Below are positions 11,990 to 22,646 of a stretch of 64,000 nucleotides of DNA, piece by piece (position 1 is the stretch's first letter; each line of letters opens with the position of its first letter). The position numbers were made by a program, and so were the translations under genes. The stretch lies in contig CM022369.1 of assembly GCA_011800155.1 (NCBI GenBank), positions 868,001-932,000 of the forward strand. The letters run 5' to 3'. Under the pieces are notes generated by a model, which searched no databases, was not told where the DNA came from, and saw only the letters and a list, made by a program, of their open reading frames with translations. The stretch is from Flammulina velutipes. Its lineage: Eukaryota; Basidiomycota; Agaricomycetes; Agaricales; Physalacriaceae.

Positions 11990-14086
11990 ATGTACAATGT
12001 TCTAACTCGCACTCTATTGACCAAGCGAATTCAACAGTTCGCGACTGTCGCCAGTCAAGATCAAATGAAGGCTGTTGTAAAGGTGCGGGCGCATGCTCTC
12101 GAAGTGGCAGTATAATTTAACGTTATCAGGCGAGGATAGCAAAGGTCGACTCTCAAAAACCGTTTTCCCCCGCTTTGGTGGATACCTTCCAACGGCGACA
12201 TGACTATCTACGGATCTCACTAACGGAGAGATGTAACCTACGTTGTTCGTCCTTCCAGTACCCCAAACCTCCTTCATTCAACAACAACTATGCACAGGTT
12301 TCTATTGCATGCCGGAGGAAGGCATAGAGCTCTCTCCGAAAGGGAAACTACTTACCAATTCGGAGATCCTCCGCCTCTCTACATTGTTCGTCAAGAGTGG
12401 CGTCACCAAGATAAGGCTTACAGGCGGGGAGCCTACCGTCCGCAAAGACATTGACGATATCATTGGTACAGCCCATGTTGTCTCCTCTTGTCCCACCGTC
12501 TCATTTCCCACCCCAGCTGGTCTGAATACATTACGAGCGTTCGGACTTCAATCGATTGCCATGACCAGCAACGGCATCGTCCTGCCTCGAAAACTTCCGA
12601 AGTTGATTGAAAACGGCCTTACACATCTCAATTTGAGGTATAACAAATTTTCTCATGGCGGCTTGTGTGCTCATCGACGATGACAGTCTCGATACCTTGG
12701 ATCCATTCAAATTCGAAATCATGACCCGTCGTCGTGGTCATGAGGCAGTCATGAAATCACTTCGCGCAGCCTTAGCTTCCCCTTCTCTGGTTTCTGTCAA
12801 GTTGAACGTGGTGGTGATAGAAGGCTTGAATGACACGGAAATTGTCGACTTCGTGGAGATGACCAAAGATAGTAAACTTTCCGTCAGATTCATTGAGTTT
12901 ATGCCTTTCACAGGTATGTATCTTAGCTTCCTCCCAATCTCGTTTTTGATTGAATTACAGGGAATTCTTGGGATAAGCGCAAAATGGTTCCTTCAAACGA
13001 ACTCCTTGCTCGGCTCAGGGAACATTACAAGAATGTCGAACGCACCGCTGACGAAGTCAACGATACCGCTCGTTCATGGCAAATTCCCGGCTACGAAGGC
13101 ACCTTTGGCTTCATCAGTAGCATGTCAGACCATTTTTGCTCATCGTGTAATCGACTTCGAATAACTGCGGATGGACAAATTAAGGTGATCACAGATGCTG
13201 TTCTACGCTCCGGAGATAAATTGTGTTCAATAGGTCTGCCTCTTCGATGCAAAGGAGGTGTCATTGCGAGACGTGATGCGCCAAGGAGCAACAGACGACG
13301 AGTTGCTCCAAATTATCGGGCTAGCAGTGACGGGCAAACAAGAAAAGCACGTACACATGGAGGATATAGATGTTGTGACGAACCGTCCAATGATACTAAT
13401 CGGTGGTTGAGTGTCCTTTCCCGTATATACCTCTATCGGTCTTGTTGTTTGACATTGCACTAATTCACCTCCGATCAGGCTTCAGATTCAGTAATAGCTG
13501 TCGGAAGGCCTCTCGATGTCGTGGACTACGCATGTATAGCACATCTCCACCGAAACTTACGCATTTAGATGCGGCTGGCCATGTTAGCATGGTAGACGTT
13601 TCCACCAAAAATGGAACCCATCGCACCGCAACGGCTACAGGCCGTATCTTCATACCTCATATTGCGTATCAGCTTATCACAGACACTTATTCAACATCTC
13701 CAGCATCTATGGATTCTGACAAGGCGGTCGAGAAGGCGCGGCGCAAAGGAGACGCGCTCACCGTGGCACAAATTGCTGGTATCATGGGCTCCAAACGTAC
13801 TGCTGACCTTATCCCTCTCTGTCACCCTCTAGCTTTGACTAACGTTCAAGTCGAACTCATTCCGGAGGCGCCACCCGTGGCCGATCAGCGGCATAGTATC
13901 CTTTGCCGTGCTACCGTGTCGTGCAAGGGGGAGACAGGCGTAGAGATGGAGGCCTTGACAGCTGTCTCAGTAGGACTGTTGACTGTTTGGGACATGTTGA
14001 AGGCAGTGGCGGGGAAAGACATGGAGATAGGGGAGATTATGGTGACAAAGAAAACAGGTGGAAAGAGTGGTGATTTCATCCGATAA
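11990..14086 (+). CDS. MOCS1: MOCS1: fused MoaA-MoaC molybdenum cofactor biosynthesis protein, 575 aa
   Basis: First step of molybdenum cofactor synthesis: GTP to cyclic pyranopterin monophosphate by a radical-SAM enzyme (MoaA) and MoaC. Eight exons (11990-12082, 12130-12244, 12298-12465, 12517-12637, 12687-12913, 12961-13184, 13234-13405, 13479-14086) sum to 1728 nt. The start [20 protein letters not shown] looks like a mitochondrial presequence. The MoaA half has the radical-SAM cluster CNLRCFYC, completed by splicing at 12244/12298, then [18 protein letters not shown]. Its second cluster is [18 protein letters not shown] (CX2CX13C), also completed by an intron. The half ends at MILIGG. The MoaC half begins [16 protein letters not shown] and holds [20 protein letters not shown] and [11 protein letters not shown]. 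If the last intron is retained, the MoaA half ends in Gly-Gly-stop. Confidence 0.95.
13406..13478 (+). other. MOCS1 intron 7, possible A / AB splice switch
   Basis: At 73 bp this is the longest intron of the gene. The exon ends ATC GGT G and the intron begins GTTGAG, so the unspliced message reads Ile-Gly-Gly-stop. Splicing gives Gly-Gly-Phe and continues into MoaC. Confidence 0.6.
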
Positions 14087-14240
14087 CGAACACAACATCC
14101 CACATCAAATATATTAGCTGGAGGGCGTCGTACAGCTGTGGCGGATGTTGCATCCACGTAAGCTCAACCACGCTGATTCTATAAATATCCAACGACAGAT
14201 GCAACACAACGCAAATAGTTTGTAATAGCGTGATGGTACT

Positions 14241-14628
14241 TACAGCAATTTGCAGTTCGTTGTAGACAAACTGCATTTTTTGTTCGCTAGAAAACTTGTT
14301 TATGATTGGAGCACATTTGGAGCTGATTTGGAGCACCCAGGGCCAGAATTTTGTTCGCCCACCTCCTGCCCCGCTGAATGGGACACCCGGGTGGCATGTA
14401 TCTTCTTGCTCTACCTAGCATCAGTACTCCGACGTCACAAATACTTCAGCAACATTTTCGTGAGGCCTAACTCGTCTGTCCGTGGCGCAAACACGGGAGC
14501 CCAACGTCGTGAACGCGTGAACCCTGAGCGAACAGATCAAAATGAGAACCCTTAGCGCTCCAAAAGTAAACAAGTTTTCTGGAGATCAAGAAAGGTGTTT
14601 TGTCTACAACGAACTGCAAATTGCTGTA
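14241..14628. mobile_element. MITE, Tc1/mariner-like ends, 384 bp plus TA target sites
   Basis: Starting at 14243, CAGCAATTTGCAGTTCGTTG and the 8 bases after it are perfectly repeated in inverted orientation ending at 14626 (28 bp). TA dinucleotides flank both ends (14241-14242 and 14627-14628). The inverted homology continues imperfectly inward for about 40 bp: GAAAACTTGTTTA on the left and TAAACAAGTTTTC on the right. No transposase frame is present. It sits about 150 bp after the MOCS1 stop. The superfamily is inferred from the TA duplication and the CAG terminus. Confidence 0.8.
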
Positions 14629-14643
14629 ATACGTTGGCTGTAG

Positions 14644-15168
14644 CTAGTCGGCCAGAAATTCGGGGAGACCGGTATTGATTTCGTCCTCTACCAGTCTTCC
14701 GATCTCTTTACCCTGTACAAGTCATTTTGGTAAAGACATGTCCGAGGCCAAGGAAAGCGTGTATCACTTACATCCTTCAGCTTGACGATGGTGGGTATTG
14801 AACTGATATTCCACGGTTCTCCGCGATACACGTTATCAAGAGCCTTCCATCTACATCATCTCAGTAGTAAATCAGGGAGAACCACACAACAGTGAGTCAT
14901 TGATTACTTACGTCGGCTTGTCACCCACATAAATCAGAAATGCGCTCGGTGTCGTGTCCAAAGAAGATTCGAACGTGCGTTTGATGACTGAGTCAACAAC
15001 GCGACAGTCCTGTATATCGTTCAGACAGATCAATCATCTGGTTTGGCTGTTACCCACTGGGCACCAGAGTTGTCCATCTACGATGGACGAATACAATATG
15101 ATAAAGACAGGTTTGTCGGTTCCCGCTTCTGCGATACGGACAGATGCATCTGCTACGATTAGTGGCAT
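14644..15168 (-). CDS. TXNDC17/TRP14-like thioredoxin-fold protein, 118 aa
   Basis: Four exons (15058-15168, 14912-15009, 14772-14850, 14644-14712) sum to 357 nt, giving 118 aa, the usual size for this family. The start MPLIVADASVRIAEAG leads to VFIILYSSIVDGQLWCPDC. WCPDC is the characteristic TRP14 active site instead of the WCGPC of thioredoxin, and an intron falls inside it (after WCP). LDTTPSAFLIYVGDKPTWK and SSIPTIVKLKDGKEIGRL complete the fold, including the cis-proline region. By family it is a cytosolic disulfide reductase acting on small thiols such as cystine or on a few proteins. No signal peptide. Confidence 0.87.
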
Positions 15169-15561
15169 CGACGATGGATTGTGGTGGGAGTGTAATCGAT
15201 CGAATGTGGACCAGGATGACTTAAACCCATTTGCCAACGCGGGAAATCACGCTTGACGACCAAGTTCGGATAGTGTTGCCTAGGCAAAAAGTCTCCCATT
15301 TTTCTCAGATGCAAATGCAAATGAAAGTAAGATGCGCTACAGAGGTGTAGATAAAGCACAGTAAACGACTGGCGTCACAAAAAGAAACCCAAAAACACAG
15401 ATTATCAGTAGTTAAATAGCAGCGAATGCAAAATCAGAATGGTATAGATCTTTGTCCCAGTGGTAAGAGTAAATGGTCCGTTGGCCACTAAAATCGAAGG
15501 TTGCAATCTACAGGCGTAATGTTGTACGTGACACGGAAACCGAAGACAAAAAGCTCTAGAA

Positions 15562-17058
15562 TTAGTACCCATAGCTTGAGCCAGACTCATAGCTGCTCGC
15601 GGCGGCAGTGGTAGCGGCAGCAGGCGAAGCGTACGTGTTTTTGGGGTCGCTGTTGCCGTAGCTCATGCCCAAGCCCGACTTGCAGCGTCCCAAGCATTCC
15701 ACGAGACCAGTCTGGACAACCTGCTCCGTCTTGGTCTCGGTGGCAGTAGCAGTCTCCGTCGCGGTAGCAAGGTAGGTGGTTGTGAGCGTCTGTTGCTCCA
15801 CCATAGTAGAGGTGACGGTGTTCTCGATAGTCTCGGTCTACATATATATTAGCGACTGGATCTTTATGCATGAAATCTACTCACCTGGTCCTTGATGCTG
15901 GTCGAAACCCAGATGGACACATACGTCGTAGGTTGAATGTACGTGCTGACTTGGGTGACGGTGACGTGGTTAGTGACAGTCTCCGCAACGGTGGCAGTCT
16001 CGACGACAGTCATCTCATCAGTGACCGTGGCAGTCTGAGTCTGCAACACAGTTTCAGTCTGTATATGGGTTAGATAAGTTTTCGAAACAGAATATTTCGA
16101 CGAAGCTTACGTTGTCGATAACTTTGGTGCTGACCCAGACGCTGGTGTACGTGGTGGGGTACACAACGGTCTTCTCCACAGTCTGTGTAACCAACTGGGT
16201 CTCAGTCTGCTTGACGGTCTCAGTTGCAGTGTCGGTCCTGACGTCTGTCTGCGTGTAGATGTTGGTTTGCGTCTGAGTCTCAGTGGCAGTGAGTGTGTGC
16301 TCGAGAACACTGGTTTTGTCGATCGTCTCGGTTGAGACCCATACACGGGTGGTGGGCACCATCTCCACGGAGGTTACGACAGCGGTCTGCGTCACTTCAT
16401 GAATGGCAGTTTCCGTGGCGGTGACATGCTCTGTCACGGTGGTCGGCACAGTCATAGTCTCCGTCTTGACTTCAGTCTATAGATACCGACTATGAGCACA
16501 TGTAACAATTTGTATTGGCGCAGGCTTACCGCGGTGTACGTAACCGTGTTGTGAACGGTCTCAGTTACGGTTTGGGGGTGCTGCTGATAATTGTCACAGT
16601 AGTTGTGGCTGCTACCCTTACTGTGTGAGGCATAAGCGAGTGGACCAACGGAAGTAGAGTGAACGTACTTGATGATAATGGTGGCGTAGCATCCTTCGAC
16701 GCTGTTATCGTACTAGAGAAGGTAATCAACAGAGACAGAGAGAAAATAGACGAGGACTCACCCAAGACTCTGCGGCACATTTACCGTCCTCTCCCTTCTT
16801 GTATCCATAACCACAGTCCAAATCCTTGTAACCTCCGTCCTTGTAGGCTTCATAGGGCATCGCGTCGTAGATAGAAGAAGGGGAGGGCTCCGAAGGTGCA
16901 GCCGTAGTGTGCGCTGCTGCGGTGGGTGCTGCGTAGTCGCTGCCTGACGATGAAGCGACAGCGGCGGTTGGTTCGACAGGAACGTAGGAAATGCCGCCAT
17001 TGACCACTTGCGCGGCGGCGGCAGCGGCGAAGGATAGAGCTAGTATTACTGACTGCAT
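15562..17058 (-). CDS. secreted modular Thr/Val-rich repeat protein
   Basis: A likely extracellular or cell-wall protein of unknown function. The start MQSVILALSFAAAAAAQVV is a signal peptide ending near AAQ. A short Ala/Ser/Pro-rich linker follows, then KDLDCGYGYKKGEDGKCAAESW with paired cysteines. After that come exons built from TVTET-type low-complexity repeats. Three of them contain a related unit: VPTTRVWVSTETIDK, YPTTYTSVWVSTKVIDN and QPTTYVSIWVSTSIKDQ. The C-terminus has GLVECLGRCKSGLG and a Ser/Tyr/Gly-rich tail (SSYESGSSYGY). The many Thr residues suggest heavy O-glycosylation. Introns separate the modules, with weak phase constraints, so exact exon edges near 15840-16560 are uncertain. 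No GPI signal is evident. Confidence 0.65.
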
Positions 17059-17496
17059 GTTTAAAAGAGTGGGCTGCTAGAAATGCTGGTTGGGAGAAAT
17101 AGGCGGTCTACGCGGCGTGTACTGTCTTGCAGTTAAAAAAAAGCAAATGTGCGAGCAAGCGCTGGAGAGAGTTAGTATTTTTGCGATAAATCGCCGTTGC
17201 CAAAATGTACCGGAAACGAATGAAAAGAGAGCGTGAAAGGAAACGAAAAGAACGAAAGATGGGAGAAGTGAAGAAACGAGCAGCGGAAAATCCCTCGTAT
17301 TTGAACGATTGCCCGATGAGGCTTTCCTCCTGATCGGATACTACGATCATTCTCACGACCTATGGCAGGACATCTCGGTGTCGCCAGGGTCCTCCTGCCG
17401 CTTGCCACCGCTCATTGGTTCTCCCTTCTCTTGGGTCCGGTGCATAATGCATTAACTGATTGACCAGTCAAGATCTTCCTTTGATCCTTGAAGTAT
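17059..17496. promoter_or_regulatory. promoter region of the secreted repeat protein
   Basis: 438 bp between the secreted-protein start and the stop of the carrier gene, both minus strand. The segment 17215-17285 is strongly purine-rich on the plus strand (a CT tract on the coding strand). Such tracts are common near transcription starts of well-expressed fungal genes. No other feature recognised. Confidence 0.4.
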
Positions 17497-20400
17497 CTAT
17501 TTATTCGTATCTACCTTCAGCGCTGCAGCGCGCCGCCCGAAGTCTCCATGGACATCCAGCAAGATCTTGAGGGCATTGCGCGCCCGTATTTTCGACATTT
17601 CGTCGGGGCGGGAAGTCAACGCCGTCTCTACCTTGGGAGGCGCTTCAGCCCAGGGGTACTATAGAACCGTCAGCAAATCACAGTTGACGTGATGAGGTTT
17701 AGAACGTACAGGAATCTGAATAGCATCACAGTCCGCGTCAAAACGTGCTGAATCAGAGAAGCTGTCAATCACTCACCGCCTTCTTCAGCTCTTCATATGC
17801 AAGGAGAGTGAATCCAAACTGAGGACTACTCCTGAGAACACGGGCGGGGCCGCCCTTGAATAGAGCGCGGAATCCCTCTTCGCGATCTACAAGGCAAGGA
17901 CGATCAGAACCGAGGGGACATAGCGATAAACAACGTACATATCTTGACAAATGCGTCACGCAGTCCTTTGTAGTGTGTCTGCCCCTGGCGAGCCTCAGTT
18001 TGTAGACGGGTTTTCACGACATCTAGTAGGTACGCTCAGCGAGTCACACATGCGTATGAGGGTATGCTACTCACCGGCCGGTGTAGTGAGATATGCAGCC
18101 GGCATACCACTGTTTCAGTTGACGCAAGCGTATACAAGGGTATTCATCAGCAACATGTCAATCACCAAAGTATGCACGTACGCTATCCCAGCAGCAGCTA
18201 ACGTCTCATAGAAGTTCAATTGCTTGCCATTATAGCCTTCCTGAAACACGTCTGACTTCAAGTGGCTGTAAGCCGGGAAATAGATCGCGGAGAAAGGGAT
18301 ATCCCGCATCAGACATGCGCTGGCTCCTTTGTACAAACCAAGTATTCCAAGTTGGCGGATAATGTGTCCAGCGCCTTTCGCAACAGCACCTTCTAATTTG
18401 GCGGCTTCTCCCTGCATTTGAAGTCGAATTTTTCTGAAGCGAATTTAGAGAGTGTTCATGAATGAATGATGGGACTTACACGATTTCCAGTGGGTTCGTA
18501 AAAACCTGGTAACGTTTGGCAAGCAATCACTTTGTTTAGATGCAAGTTCGACTGACCACTTGACATCCTCCCGCGGCACCGCCAGCAAAGAGTTCCCATT
18601 GAAGTTTAATGCGACCAGTTTCTGGGTCCATCGCCCTCCCGCGGATAAGATCATTGACCGTTAACTTGATAGCTTTCTCCGGCGCAACACCCTGAAATGT
18701 AGATTGTGAGCAAGGTCCACCAATACAGACGAGGGCAGACATACCACTAGTTGGGGGCCAAGACCGCGATAAAATCCGAGAAAGCCTTCATTGCGGAAAA
18801 TCTTCTGGGCACAGTCGATACTGTTCTTGTAGAGCAATTGGCCAACAACTGTACTTCGCTGATTCTGCATCCTGCGCACTAGTTAACTAGAAATCCGGAC
18901 AGAGTCTGCTGTACTAACCGAGTCTGTTCAAAGAGATGAAGAGAATCATCCTCATATCAACTGTCTCGCACATACCTTGACTGCAGAAAGAGAGTGAGTA
19001 GGATTCTTATTCACGGGAAAGAAGTACATACCCAGATCGATAGGGTACACAATAGTCGCTCCCAGCGCGCCGGCCATGCCTAAAAAATATCAACCAAGAT
19101 AACAGAAGGGCTCAAGTATACAAACCTCCAAGCATGAAGTTGTACGACGAATGGAAGAACGAATTAAGCAGTCCTTCTTTATGTGGCTTGACATCTGTGA
19201 TATCGACGGGAGCTTTCCACCGAGCATCCAAGAGTTGTGCAAAGTCTAGGAGAGTCAACCGTGTCTCTCCACTGCCACGACCGGCAAAGTGGAAGACAAT
19301 GGCGGCCTCCATAGGCGTGAAAAGAGAGTAGCGAGAGTTGGAGCTCGAGTAATTCAGGAAATCAGATTGGTCTATACGGCCATCCTTCGACTTTGCTGTG
19401 GCCTCTCGGATAATTCTGGAATAGTTAAACATGGAAATTAGCATGCTAGAGGGCACATGACTGACCTTTCGATCATATCCATATCTACGTGACGTTAAAT
19501 AGACAAGATGAAGCTGAGAGGATGAAACCATACCTCTAACAACATTATGAAAAGCAATGACCTCTGAGTAGGATATTCGTTGTCCAGGAGTAAGTGTGCA
19601 TAGTGTAGGAAGACGTTCTATAACAGCGTTGGACAGTTTATGGCCAGCAATTTCCTGAACGCGGTCATGAGATCGTACGCGGTAAAAACATGTCAGCTTA
19701 CGAGAATGATCTGCTTGAATTCATCTGGTCGAATAAAGCCGTCCTGGTCCGTGTCTAGATATCTAAATGCTTGACGAAGGCGCTCTCCCTGCAAGCCCTT
19801 CATGAGTTGCGTAAATTCGTTGTCTATAAAGAGAGCTGTTAACATCAACGAAAAGGTCCTGAGGAACGGGACAAACATCCAAGAACATGAGCTCCGTTTT
19901 TCTTGCCAAGGTATAGTTTTACCCAGTCACTGCACTGTATTAAGAACGTATTCCGGAAGGTTTTGATGCATAGCGCACCAGTTGAAGTCAAAAGGTATGG
20001 CATCTGGACCGATGTTGGCGCTGAAGACGGACTTGAATTCGTCATAGGAGATGAAGCCTGAGTTATCTCTATATGCAAAGTGAGTGGTAGTTGAGATGTG
20101 CGGGCAAAGGGAAACAAACACGTCAAAGTACTGGAAGGCCATCCAATAATCGGCATCGGAGCGCTTGAGGCCAGTTTCGAAAACGACGAAGTCTTCCCAG
20201 GATAAATAGCCGCGTTTTGAGGTATCAGCCACGCGAAATAAGATAGAGAATTGCGCGCGCGAGATCTTGGACGAGTCATCCTTAGGAGCAATAGCATTCA
20301 CGAAGCTGTCTGGATACAGGTGCCTATAAGAAGCCTGGTCAGACGCACGACATCTAATCACGATTCAATAACGCACTTTTCCCCGTTTTCAACCTTGGCG

Positions 20401-20540
20401 TTTGTGTCGAATGTCCTTCTCCATCGCTTTAGCTCGGATTCTGGTACAGCTACCGCGGTTCGAACGCTCTGTAGGGCACTGGCAGCCAGGGATGGACTAC
20501 TGGCGTCACAGTGCACGGTCGAAATCAAAGGAAAAACCAT
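17497..20540 (-). CDS. AGC1: EF-hand mitochondrial aspartate/glutamate carrier (AGC/aralar type)
   Basis: Inner-membrane exchanger that by family sends aspartate out of mitochondria for glutamate and supports the malate-aspartate shuttle. The start [16 protein letters not shown] is at 20540. The N-terminal half has EF-hand units: [31 protein letters not shown], then [18 protein letters not shown], with [11 protein letters not shown] further on. The carrier half has three repeats with PX[DE]XX[KR] signatures: YPIDLVKTRMQNQR, the second repeat after [13 protein letters not shown] (TNPLEIVKIRLQ), and [18 protein letters not shown]. The C-terminus is [12 protein letters not shown] up to KVDTNK. 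The gene is extremely fragmented. The first signature spans two consecutive 5-nt exons (18976-18980, 18919-18923), and a 6-nt exon lies at 17710-17715. The junction near 20345-20405 is ambiguous. A 59-bp intron joining TFDTNAK to [11 protein letters not shown] is my preference. Confidence 0.92.
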
Positions 20541-20745
20541 GTTGGCGTCGTCGGCGGCGCCTTTTGTTGTTTATAAGACGAGGGTATAGAAAAAAGAGAA
20601 AGTGGAGGTAGAGAGGACACAAAATCTAATCCACCCGTGAGCGGGATTGCGGGGTTAAAGTTGCTGACTAATGTTCCTGTCACTATCCACACGACTCTAC
20701 CCGACACCGCTCCTCCGTAAATGAACAGATATAATTATCATTATC

Positions 20746-22462
20746 CTATATCGATGAACATGCGACCTCAGTAGGTAGCCGGAAGCTGATGCAATACATC
20801 TCTTTCCCAGGTGCTACGGACCGCACATGGTGAATCGTAAGCACTTCAGAGGGCCTGTGTCCCAACTTTGTCTCCACACGCTGCGAAATTCCGTTAGTTA
20901 CAATTTAGGAGTCAACAAACAGCTGACCCTTAGGATATCTTCGTGCGCTTTATCCTCTTCGACTTCACGAGTGAAACAATGACAATGGATTACGGGCATC
21001 ACGGCATACTTGCGCGCCAAATCCGGGTCTGACAGCACACCACGGAAAGCATCCAAAAACTCGATGGCAGAGTCAGGCAAGTTCATGACGATGTGAGTAA
21101 TCTTGTCGCGCGGAGGTCCGGATGCTGTAGAGGCCAAAGTGGCACCTCGCTTCTGTTGCTTCCTCTCTTGTGTTTTGCTCCTGCGAGGTCCCGTGTAAGG
21201 AGGAAATGGTTCGACTATAGGCCTTGTGAACATGTCGAGGATGAAGTCACGAGCATCTTCGCAGGTCACTCTTACAAGGTCAGAAACCTACAAAATGGTG
21301 AGTCGACATCCACGGACAAAAATGAGAATCTAATCACGTCGTTATCTTTCGCATTTTGAAGCAGATATTTGGCGCTTTCTGGATTTAGGTCATTGGCAAG
21401 AACGCAACAGGCATGTTGCTTTGCTGCCGGTATAGCAAAGGGCCCGACACCAGCAAATAAATCTGCAAGCACGTCGTTAGGGCCAAGTAAGTCGACAATC
21501 CTTTCGTGCTCCGTATGAAGGCGCGAGTTCCAGTATACTTTAGAGAAGTCAAAAGTGAAATGACAGTTCGACTCCAACTAGACATTGTCAAAAGCTGCCG
21601 AAAACACAATGCAAGGGCACATACGTGGGTCACAACATAATCTGGTTCACCGGCCAGCAATTCCATCTGGAAGAATCTGAAGACCGTGTCGATGTTATGA
21701 AGTTTATTCACAACGGTCTTTATCGACTTGTTTTTCTAGACTACGAGTTAGCTTCTCTGGCAAGGTGTAGAGATACATGGACTAACATCGAGGACTACTT
21801 GACCAATCGCATGTTTATAGGGGAGATATTTGTCGTTCAGATTGAGATGTGCTGCAGAAGATATAAGTGAAGAAGGTGCGATATTATTTCCCTTTACCAA
21901 TGTGGCCATTTGCAGCAAACCCAGTCGGGGCACCATCGAGTAATTCTTCAGGCAATATCGAGGCAATTATATCGGCTGCAATGGGGTAAAATACGCATTG
22001 AACAGCGAGTGTCTCAGAGATGTACCTGCCGTCCAAAAATCGTAATCTAGGGTCACAGTATAGTCAAGAAAGTCCTGTGCTTCCTGCTTTAAGAAATCCA
22101 CGGCTTCTGGGGAGAGTTCAGCTAGCTTCTGGTAAACAAATACAATTATTCATGGCAGGGTAAGAAGCGTACAGGAATCGTCAATGTTCAAAATCACGAG
22201 GCGGCCCTCCGGATTGGCAGGATCACGAACGACTGGGCTTAATTTTGGGACACGGACGATATACCTTGGTATATTAGGTCAACTACACATGATTGGAAGG
22301 AAATAATTACTTTTTCATGGAAGAAGCGTTTATTATAGCGCTGGTTTTATTTGGTGGAACGCGAACCGCGATAAGTGGTAAACTTTTAGTGAATACTGTC
22401 GTGTCGAGAGGATTCAGAGGACCGTTATAGCGTGGAGGCGAGAGATCCAAAGACCGCGGCAT
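20746..22462 (-). CDS. TRM5: TRM5: tRNA (guanine37-N1)-methyltransferase
   Basis: Methylates G37 of tRNA with S-adenosylmethionine, preventing frameshifting. The cytosolic-type start [20 protein letters not shown] is at 22462. The frame remains open upstream to an ATG at 22615, adding a basic, acid-poor extension (THSFVTVWRLGLVRVDR...). This fits a mitochondrial isoform as in yeast Trm5. Core motifs: [21 protein letters not shown], the SAM-binding [33 protein letters not shown], and [18 protein letters not shown], the NLP active-site motif. The C-terminus ...[14 protein letters not shown] ends at 20746. Introns divide the gene, and exact boundaries between 21750 and 22310 were only partly resolved. 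It is divergent from scn1, with almost no intergenic space. Confidence 0.93.
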
Positions 22463-22646
22463 TCTAGTCGTGTGAGTTGCTCGAGCGACTTGAGCGTAGT
22501 AGAATCGCGGGGTGCCTGGAATGCGGTTGAGGGACTTTCTGGTGAATGTCGACAACATGAGTCGGTCGACCCTAACCAGACCCAAACGCCAAACAGTAAC
22601 AAAGCTATGCGTCATCAATCACGACGGTCGTTAAATTCGTACCACC

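Noticed and set aside
14240..14632. 3-bp TAC direct repeat as target-site duplication of the first MITE
   Set aside because: TAC does occur outside TTACAG...CTGTAA on both sides, but the second element shows only TA in common, and the CAG terminus with a TA duplication explains both better.
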